Of a stretch of 8,259 nucleotides of DNA, positions 1 through 4,534 are shown piece by piece. The notes below the pieces were generated by a model. That model searched no databases. It was not told the DNA's origin and worked only from the letters and a program-made list of their open reading frames with translations. The first letter of the stretch is position 1. Every line of letters begins with the position of its first letter. Where the stretch lies: assembly GCA_031276475.1 (NCBI GenBank), contig JAISMZ010000016.1, positions 1-8,259 of the forward strand, in the 5' to 3' direction. A program made the translations under genes and the position numbers. The stretch comes from Coriobacteriales bacterium. Lineage in GTDB: Bacteria; Actinomycetota; Coriobacteriia; Coriobacteriales; UBA8131.

Positions 1-125
1 GTCTCGTCTATCGGCTTGGGACCAACGGGGGCATTGGCTATCGCGGCGCCAGCCTCCGGTCCGGCGATGGCGGTGATCATGTCCACCATCATCGGTATCA
101 TCGAATTATAGATTCTCTCACTCAC
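1..125 (-). CDS. 5' end of an unrecognised protein-coding gene (partial, runs off the left edge)
   Basis: Read on the minus strand, a GTG codon at 125-123 follows a CGGAGG ribosome binding site (134-139) at an 8-base spacing and opens a frame that stays open to the window edge, giving 41 residues. The peptide begins VSERIYNSMIPMMVDMITAI and continues with an Ala/Gly/Pro-rich stretch ending near GPKPIDE. I see no signal peptide, metal-binding motif or nucleotide-binding motif in this part, and I do not recognise the family. The gene diverges from the LysR regulator gene at 580, a classic layout for a LysR target, so it may belong to the same regulon; that is inference. The competing plus-strand reading (a 36-codon hydrophobic tail stopping at 109-111) cannot be excluded, but it has no comparable start signal inside the window. 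Confidence 0.6.
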   Translation of the reverse strand, partial: MSERIYNSMIPMMVDMITAIAGPEAGAAIANAPVGPKPIDE

Positions 126-133
126 GTTTGGTA

Positions 134-139
134 CCTCCG
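134..139 (-). promoter_or_regulatory. Ribosome binding site of the divergent minus-strand gene
   Basis: CGGAGG on the minus strand lies 8 bases before the GTG at 125-123. It is the main evidence that the left-edge gene is on the minus strand and starts at 125. Confidence 0.6.
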
Positions 140-158
140 TCATTTCTCTGTTTGCTAA

Positions 159-186
159 AGCGGTTGCGCCGTCGCCTGCAACCGCT
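159..186 (-). other. Hairpin with a 9-bp perfect stem in the leader of the divergent gene
   Basis: AGCGGTTGC (159-167) pairs perfectly with GCAACCGCT (178-186) around a 10-base loop. On the minus strand it would lie in the untranslated leader, 20 bases upstream of the ribosome binding site, followed only by TTTAG. That is too weak a T-run for a convincing intrinsic terminator. It could shape translation or transcript stability of the minus-strand gene. Reading on the plus strand there is no T-run at all. Confidence 0.45.
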
Positions 187-191
187 GTGCC

Positions 192-343
192 TGTTGGCCG
201 CGAGCCGCGGGCCACAGACTGCGGGCGGGCCACACGCTGCAGGCGGGCCACACGCTGCAGGCGGGCGGGCCGCAGGTTGGCCACGCGCCGCGGGCGGGCC
301 ATGCGCCGCGAGCCACCATGCGCCGCGAGCCACCGTACGCCGG
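192..343. repeat. Degenerate GC-rich tandem repeat array, about 18-bp unit
   Basis: Two adjacent copies of an 18-bp unit, GCGGGCCACACGCTGCAG, are identical (225-242 and 243-260). Degenerate copies of about 14-18 bp flank them on both sides: roughly 193-224 to the left, then 261-275, 276-293, 294-311, 312-328 and 329-343. The units share a GGCCAC/GCCAC core followed by a GCGCCGCG or CGCTGCAG-like half. Because 18 is a multiple of three, several frames stay open across the array and produce Ala/Gly/Pro/Arg-rich pseudo-peptides, which I do not regard as genes. If the promoter proposed at 421-450 is real, the array is transcribed in the leader of the minus-strand gene. Confidence 0.75.
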
Positions 344-413
344 CATTGCTCTCAGTGCGGCGCCAACAGTAGCACAGTTGATGTTCAAAATGAGGCCTGG
401 TCGCCGATTTCTC

Positions 414-423
414 TATGCTGATT
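414..423 (+). promoter_or_regulatory. Candidate LysR half-site, direct repeat of the operator left arm
   Basis: TATGCTGATT here is repeated exactly at 458-467, the left part of the palindromic operator, 44 bases away (about four helical turns). The right arm is absent, so this is a half-site at best. It overlaps the proposed -10 of the divergent minus-strand promoter, which would suit a secondary LysR contact. Confidence 0.35.
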
Positions 424-450
424 ATTACCCCCCAACCATTCAATTGTGAA
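421..450 (-). promoter_or_regulatory. Candidate promoter for the divergent minus-strand gene
   Basis: On the minus strand, TTCACA (445-450; 5 of 6 matches to TTGACA) is followed after 17 bases by TAATAA (422-427), or after 18 bases by AATAAT (421-426; 5 of 6 matches to TATAAT). The predicted start near 415 would give a leader of about 290 bases to the GTG at 125, containing the repeat array and the hairpin. The palindrome at 458-474 would be centred near -51. Confidence 0.35.
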
Positions 451-457
451 GCACCGT

Positions 458-474
458 TATGCTGATTCTGCATA
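458..474. promoter_or_regulatory. LysR-type operator (box A) between the regulator gene and the divergent gene
   Basis: TATGC-TGATTCT-GCATA is a perfect 5-bp inverted repeat with a 7-base centre. It contains the T-N11-A pattern recognised by LysR-family proteins. Close relatives of the same 17-mer occur at 1729-1745 (14 of 17 identical) and at 7975-7991 (14 of 17 identical to the reverse complement of this box). Its position suits autoregulation of the regulator and joint control of the minus-strand gene. That the product of the 580-1563 gene binds it is inference. Confidence 0.6.
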
Positions 475-481
475 CTGGGTC

Positions 482-513
482 CCGACAAGACCTGTGCTCG
501 ATATTCGTATAAA
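482..513 (+). promoter_or_regulatory. Weak candidate promoter of the LysR gene
   Basis: TATAAA (508-513; 5 of 6 matches to TATAAT) is a good -10 candidate, with a predicted start near 520 and a leader of about 60 bases to the GTG at 580. The only -35-like element, CCGACA (482-487), lies 20 bases upstream, which is longer than ideal. Box A would be centred near -54. Confidence 0.28.
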
Positions 514-566
514 ATGCCACTGCGTCAAATTAACGGCTCAGTTGCCTACGGCGGTCAATCGCAGCA

Positions 567-572
567 GGGAGG
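567..572 (+). promoter_or_regulatory. Ribosome binding site fixing the GTG start of the LysR gene
   Basis: GGGAGG lies 7 bases before the GTG at 580. No such site precedes the ATG at 514, and the LysR helix-turn-helix domain aligns with a start at 580. Confidence 0.7.
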
Positions 573-579
573 ACGAAAC

Positions 580-1563
580 GTGGAGACGGATATTTTTCAT
601 GAGTTTGTAACACTTGCGACCCATGGCAGTTTTGTTTCGGCAGCACGCGAGTTGAATATGTCACAACCCGCGCTGAGCAGACACATTGCCGCTTTGGAAA
701 GGCAGCTCAAACACCGACTCCTCTTTGACACCCGCCCTCTGAGTCTGACCGTCGCCGGCGAAGTTGTACTCAGACACTCCGGTAAACTGATACACGACTA
801 TCATAATATGCTAGTCGAGCTGGAGAACCTCCCCAGATCAAAAGATGAACATATCCTGATCCAGGACCTATTGCACGCCAATACGCTTTATATCGGCATC
901 AAAGAAGCGGTCAGGGCGGGCAGCGAGGTGTTTGGCGTCTTTCAGCTCGATTACGTCAACGTTGATAACCTCGGGCTTAACGCACGACAGCTCGTTGAGC
1001 GAAAGAAAGTCGATCTGTCCTTTGAGACCACGGTGTCGCTCGATGAGATACCGGCCTATCAGGCTCCAAAGGGACTGAAGGCGATTTTAATACCTGAGTT
1101 TCACGGCGAGCTGGTAATGGGGATCCCCCGGGATTCTCCGCTCGCCGCCAAAGACGAACTTCGCTTGAGAGACTTCGCACACTCGCGCTTCATCTTGCAG
1201 ATGAATCTTTTGAGCGAGAGGTTCGTCAGGGATTTCAGTGCGCTGTGCGAAGAAGAAGGCTTTTATCCAAATATAAACTATGTCTCTGCAAAAAATGGCC
1301 TGGAGTTCTATTCTGCGGATCCAGCAGACGGAATACACCTCCTGGTTGCTGTGGATAAGGAATACAAGCCACTGATCGCCGATCTCGTAAAAAAGCACGT
1401 AAAGATCCGAACTCTCAAAGACAGAAAGCGTTACGGCAATGCTTTTGCACTTATTCGAGAAGAGAATAACAGTCCGATGCTCGCATTCCTGGTTGAACAA
1501 ATGGAGCAGCGCGCTGAGCAGTTTCTCGCAAAAAGGGAGCGGGGACAGGAAGCCAGCGCCTGA
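580..1563 (+). CDS. LysR-family transcriptional regulator
   Basis: A DNA-binding regulator of 327 residues, close to the usual LysR length of about 300. The winged helix-turn-helix is at residues 5-63: F9, the SFVSAARELNMSQPALSRHI stretch (17-36) and the AALE segment are the family hallmark. A helical linker follows, and an effector-binding domain occupies about residue 106 to the end. That domain lacks the common G-x-L-x-I-G opening and reads LYIGIKEAV instead, so it is divergent and its ligand cannot be predicted. I chose GTG at 580 over ATG at 514 because a ribosome binding site precedes it and family members start a few residues before the first helix; the upstream start would add 22 unrelated residues. 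Related palindromes lie before this gene, the molybdoenzyme operon and the transporter, so it is probably their shared activator and its own regulator (inference). The effector may be the aromatic substrate of the pathway, which is speculation. Confidence 0.93.
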   Translation: METDIFHEFVTLATHGSFVSAARELNMSQPALSRHIAALERQLKHRLLFDTRPLSLTVAGEVVLRHSGKLIHDYHNMLVELENLPRSKDEHILIQDLLHANTLYIGIKEAVRAGSEVFGVFQLDYVNVDNLGLNARQLVERKKVDLSFETTVSLDEIPAYQAPKGLKAILIPEFHGELVMGIPRDSPLAAKDELRLRDFAHSRFILQMNLLSERFVRDFSALCEEEGFYPNINYVSAKNGLEFYSADPADGIHLLVAVDKEYKPLIADLVKKHVKIRTLKDRKRYGNAFALIREENNSPMLAFLVEQMEQRAEQFLAKRERGQEASA

Positions 1564-1589
1564 TAATCGTACGTAGCGGGTAGCGCGCA

Positions 1590-1720
1590 CCTCTCTTTAC
1601 CTCCCCACGCCGCGGATCAGCAAGGCGCCCCGCGCCTCCCGAGCCTCCCGCACCCCAGGCTCTGCTTTTTCACGCCGCGCCTCCCGCCGCCGCGCCTTTT
1701 CAGATCCTTCCCCACTCCAG
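1590..1720 (+). other. C-rich, G-poor tract downstream of the LysR gene
   Basis: This part of the 312-base non-coding gap (1564-1875) is strongly pyrimidine-rich on the plus strand. It contains CGCGCCTCCCG twice (1631-1641 and 1676-1686) and a further GCCTCCCG at 1643-1650. A small GGCGC/GCGCC hairpin (1624-1636) has no T-run after it. I see no intrinsic terminator and no gene here. C-rich, G-poor RNA is typical of Rho loading sites, so Rho-dependent termination of the LysR transcript is plausible but unproven. Confidence 0.3.
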
Positions 1721-1728
1721 CACGCGAC

Positions 1729-1745
1729 CATGCAGATTATGCATA
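1729..1745. promoter_or_regulatory. LysR-type operator (box B) upstream of the molybdoenzyme operon
   Basis: CATGC-AGATTAT-GCATA is an inverted repeat (ATGC-N7-GCAT) with the T-N11-A pattern, identical to box A at 14 of 17 positions. Similarity extends past the right arm (T at 1747, G at 1749). Its centre lies 77 bases upstream of the first base of the -10 hexamer at 1814. A second, smaller dyad, CATA-GTCG-TATG (1742-1753), overlaps it, and an ill-conserved AT-rich segment at 1779-1798 lies where a LysR activation site would be expected. Confidence 0.65.
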
Positions 1746-1789
1746 GTCGTATGTCGCTGACCGCCAAGCCCCTGATACAACATACGCAT

Positions 1790-1819
1790 TTGGGATATGA
1801 AGTTCCTATCCCCTAGAAT
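1790..1819 (+). promoter_or_regulatory. Candidate activator-dependent promoter of the molybdoenzyme operon
   Basis: TAGAAT (1814-1819; 5 of 6 matches to TATAAT) lies 18 bases after a poor -35, TTGGGA (1790-1795). The predicted start is near 1826, giving a leader of about 50 bases. A weak -35 with a good -10 is what an activator-controlled promoter looks like. The same spacing from operator to -10 occurs at the transporter promoter. A weaker alternative is CTGATA (1772-1777) with TATGAA (1796-1801). Confidence 0.48.
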
Positions 1820-1875
1820 ACGGCTGGTTTCAGGTGAGACCAAAGCGAAGTGGCGATTGAGGAGGTCAAGGTTAT

Positions 1876-4143
1876 ATGGAAAGGGAGTACTTACTGGTAG
1901 AGCACGAAAAGCCCTACTCGTATTGCGAGGATGGCTTGACGGTAACGCGAACCAGCGCCTGGTCGGGACCGGGGTGTCATCTTGGCTGCGGTGTGTTGAT
2001 GTACACCGATGAGTTAGATCGTCTGGTAAAAGTTGAAGGCGACCCCGAAAATCCCTTCAATCAGGGGCGTCTCTGCGTGCGCTGTCTGGCGCTGCCAGAG
2101 GTGGTCAATCACGCCGATAAGCTCGCACATCCGATGAAACGCGCACGCGAAGACCGCGGTAAGGACAAATGGGAACGCATCAGCTGGGATGCGGCCTACG
2201 ACCTTATCGTCGAGCGCTTTAACGCCTTTAAAGCGGAATCCGGGCCCGAGTCCGTAACCTTCTGGCAGGGAACCGGCCGCGACATTTCCACCTGGATAAC
2301 GCGTCTTTGCTGGTCGTATGGCAGTCCCAACTATGTGGTCGCGCTCTCCGGCACCGCCTGTTACGCGCCCCGCGTCGCCGGCTGTCGGATGTCCAGCGGC
2401 GCCTTTTGGTTGGGAGATTTCTCGCAGCAGTTCCCCGATCGCTACGATAATCCGCAGTGGAAGCTCCCCGAGCTGATTTTGATCTGGGGCAACAACCCGG
2501 TGATTACCAACTCGGACGGAATGTATGGACACTGGGTCGTCGACTGCCTGAAGCGTGGCTCGAAGGCCATCACCGTCGACCCGCGGCGCACCTGGCTGGC
2601 AAACCGCTCCGAACTCTTCTTGCAGATCCGTCCGGGAACCGACGCGGCACTGGCCTTAGGGATGCTCAACGTGATCATCAGCGAGGAGATCTACGACAGG
2701 GAGTTTGTGGAGTATTGGTGCTACGGCTTTGACGAGTTGGCCGAGCGGGTCGCAGATTTTACGCCCGAGAAGACCGAGCAGATCACCTGGATACCCGCAG
2801 ACACCATTCGTGCGGCCGCTCGGATGTTTGCCAAAGCCGACGGAGCGATCGTCCAGTGGGGCGTCGCCGTCGACATGACCAAGGAGACCCTGCCCGCCGG
2901 ACAGGCGATCAGCGCCCTGTTTGAGATAACCGGCAACATCGACAACCCCGGCGGTATGATAGCGCCCCCCTCCATACTCTTTTCAACCGGCGGTTGGGGC
3001 CATGAATTTCTGGAGAAGGACGCGCGAAAAAAGAAGATTGGCGACGCCGAGTATCCGCTGTACCGGGGGGCGATGCAGATCGCTTCTACCGATGAGTGTA
3101 TTAAGACTTTGGAGACGGACCGACCCTATCCGCTCAAGGGTGCCTGGCTGCAGGCGGTCAATCCCCTGGCCTGCACAGGGCCCGATCCCAAACGCACGCT
3201 TGCGGCTTTAAACCGACTGGAGTTCATCGTCTGCGTCGATCTCTTCATGACGCCAACCGCCATGGCCCTGGCCGACGTCATTTTACCGGCCGCGACCTGC
3301 GCGGAGCGCGACGGCATCCGTCTGGGCGACGGCACCCAGCGAGGCGAGACGATAAACCGGGCCGTTCAGGGCGGAGACTGTCGCTCTGACATGCAGATCA
3401 ACCTGGAGATAGGCAAGCGCTTTAACCCCGAGGCCTGGCCCTGGGAAAACGTTGAGGAGATGTATACGGATATCCTCAGGGAAACCGGGCTGACCTTCTC
3501 CGCCATGCGCGAACAGGCACCAGCCTATCCGCCCTTTGAGTATCACAAGCACGAAAAGGGGCTTTTGCGCTCCGACGGGCAGGTCGGTTTTCAGACCAGA
3601 ACCGGCCGGATAGAGCTCTACTCAACGGTCTATCAGGCTCTGGAGCAAGACCCGCTCCCCTATTTTGAAGAACCGGTCCCCAGCCCCTACAGCACCCCTG
3701 AGCTCTACGAGCAGTATCCGCTCGTGCTCACTACCGGCGCGCGACAATTGGGACTGTTCCACTCCGAGCACCGCCAGATCCCCCATCTGCGTGCCCTGCA
3801 TCCCGAGCCGCTGATCTATCTGCACCCCGAGGCGGCTACGCGCTATGGCCTTACCGAGGGCTGCTGGGTGTGGGTCGAAAACGAGAAGGGGCGGGCAAAA
3901 CGCAAACTGAGCCTGACCAACGCGCTTGATCCCCGCGTCTGCTCCACCGATCACGGCTGGTGGTATCCGGAGGCTCCCGCCGAGCTTGACGAGGGGCTGT
4001 ACGGGCTGTGGGATCTCGCCATCAATCAATTGATCACCTGGCAGCCAGGCAAAAGCGGCATGGGCAGCAACTACAAGACCCTGCTCTGCAAGGTCTATCC
4101 CGTTGAGGCGCCTACCGCTCAAACGAAAGGGGAACAGAAATGA
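1876..4143 (+). CDS. Molybdopterin oxidoreductase, acetylene hydratase / catechol dehydroxylase-like large subunit
   Basis: A 755-residue catalytic subunit of the DMSO reductase superfamily, expected to carry a bis-molybdopterin (Mo or W) cofactor and one [4Fe-4S] cluster in the cytoplasm; there is no Tat signal. The N-terminal cluster region has C34, C38 and C67 (and C70), with Gly31 where the first cysteine usually sits. The core motifs follow: KWERISWDAA near 98-107, GSPN at 149-152, the likely Mo-ligand Cys162 in ACYAPRVAG, IWGNNP (203-208), VDPRRT (234-239) and GTDAALALGMLNVII (254-268). The C-terminal dinucleotide-binding domain starts near 610. Compared from memory with acetylene hydratase of Pelobacter acetylenicus, the fold markers align throughout, but that enzyme's catalytic Asp13 is His35 here and its Ile142 is Tyr163. 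It is therefore not an orthologue. Gut catechol dehydroxylases belong to the same broad group. GAGGAGGT at 1859-1866 supports the ATG. The stop overlaps the next gene's start (ATGA), so the 110-aa protein is its partner. The substrate is unknown. Confidence 0.88.
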   Translation: MEREYLLVEHEKPYSYCEDGLTVTRTSAWSGPGCHLGCGVLMYTDELDRLVKVEGDPENPFNQGRLCVRCLALPEVVNHADKLAHPMKRAREDRGKDKWERISWDAAYDLIVERFNAFKAESGPESVTFWQGTGRDISTWITRLCWSYGSPNYVVALSGTACYAPRVAGCRMSSGAFWLGDFSQQFPDRYDNPQWKLPELILIWGNNPVITNSDGMYGHWVVDCLKRGSKAITVDPRRTWLANRSELFLQIRPGTDAALALGMLNVIISEEIYDREFVEYWCYGFDELAERVADFTPEKTEQITWIPADTIRAAARMFAKADGAIVQWGVAVDMTKETLPAGQAISALFEITGNIDNPGGMIAPPSILFSTGGWGHEFLEKDARKKKIGDAEYPLYRGAMQIASTDECIKTLETDRPYPLKGAWLQAVNPLACTGPDPKRTLAALNRLEFIVCVDLFMTPTAMALADVILPAATCAERDGIRLGDGTQRGETINRAVQGGDCRSDMQINLEIGKRFNPEAWPWENVEEMYTDILRETGLTFSAMREQAPAYPPFEYHKHEKGLLRSDGQVGFQTRTGRIELYSTVYQALEQDPLPYFEEPVPSPYSTPELYEQYPLVLTTGARQLGLFHSEHRQIPHLRALHPEPLIYLHPEAATRYGLTEGCWVWVENEKGRAKRKLSLTNALDPRVCSTDHGWWYPEAPAELDEGLYGLWDLAINQLITWQPGKSGMGSNYKTLLCKVYPVEAPTAQTKGEQK

Positions 4144-4472
4144 CAGATTACGGCATTCTCGTCGATTACCGATGGTGCTCCGGGTGCAGGGCCTGTGAGA
4201 TCGCCTGTCAGATGGAGCAGGGCCTGCCGCCGCAGCGCAGCGGCGTCAAGGTCTTTGAGGCCGGACCCTGGCAGATAGCAGGCGAGCGCTGGCAGCACGA
4301 CTATGCACCGGATTTTCTGGATGAGTGCGACCTCTGCGCCAAACGAACAAGCAGGGGAAAGCTGCCCAGCTGCGTGCAGCACTGTCAGGCCGAGATCCTG
4401 GAGTTCGGCAGGATAGAAGAGCTTTCTGCTCGAATGAGCGGCAAGAAGAAGCAGATTCTGATCATCCCCTGA
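4140..4472 (+). CDS. Small two-cluster ferredoxin-type subunit of the molybdoenzyme
   Basis: A 110-residue iron-sulfur protein with exactly eight cysteines: C13, C16, C19, C23, then C63, C66, C78 and C82. This is the pattern for two [4Fe-4S] clusters: C13/C16/C19 with C82, and C63/C66/C78 with C23. It resembles a shortened DmsB/NrfC-type electron-transfer subunit that keeps only one cluster pair; usual DmsB-like subunits have four clusters and about 200 residues. Its start overlaps the 755-aa gene by four bases, with AAAGGGGA just upstream, so the two are translationally coupled and probably form a heterodimer. It has no membrane segment or signal peptide, and no NrfD/DmsC-type anchor is encoded in the window, so electrons would come from a soluble donor. 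The C-terminal tail (about 95-110) is lysine-rich. Cluster pairing is from family knowledge; the partnership is inferred from coupling. Confidence 0.85.
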   Translation: MTDYGILVDYRWCSGCRACEIACQMEQGLPPQRSGVKVFEAGPWQIAGERWQHDYAPDFLDECDLCAKRTSRGKLPSCVQHCQAEILEFGRIEELSARMSGKKKQILIIP

Positions 4473-4534
4473 AGAAGTGACCCACGCTCGCCAGTGCAGG
4501 AATACGGCAGACCGACAACGGACAGGAGACTTAC

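Noticed and set aside
1..111. Plus-strand hydrophobic 36-codon tail ending at TAG 109-111
   Set aside because: It overlaps the minus-strand gene start, which has a well-spaced ribosome binding site and GTG. Codon third-position GC does not separate the two readings, so it stays possible but second choice.
192..343. CRISPR array
   Set aside because: The repeats are contiguous and degenerate with no unique spacers, and no cas genes are present.
128..421. Open frames on both strands across the repeat array (Ala/Gly/Pro/Arg-rich peptides)
   Set aside because: Openness follows from an 18-bp GC-rich repeat that is a multiple of three; no ribosome binding site was seen and the peptides are low-complexity.
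514..579. ATG at 514 as the start of the LysR gene
   Set aside because: It lacks a ribosome binding site and adds 22 residues before a helix-turn-helix that normally begins near the N-terminus.
1087..1590. Long minus-strand open frame of 167 codons
   Set aside because: It lies antisense within the LysR gene, has no recognisable domain and no convincing start signal.
4473..4534. Separate promoter or LysR box between the two molybdoenzyme pairs
   Set aside because: The 62-base gap contains no full TATGC-N7-GCATA site and no convincing -35/-10 pair, so a single operon is the simpler reading.
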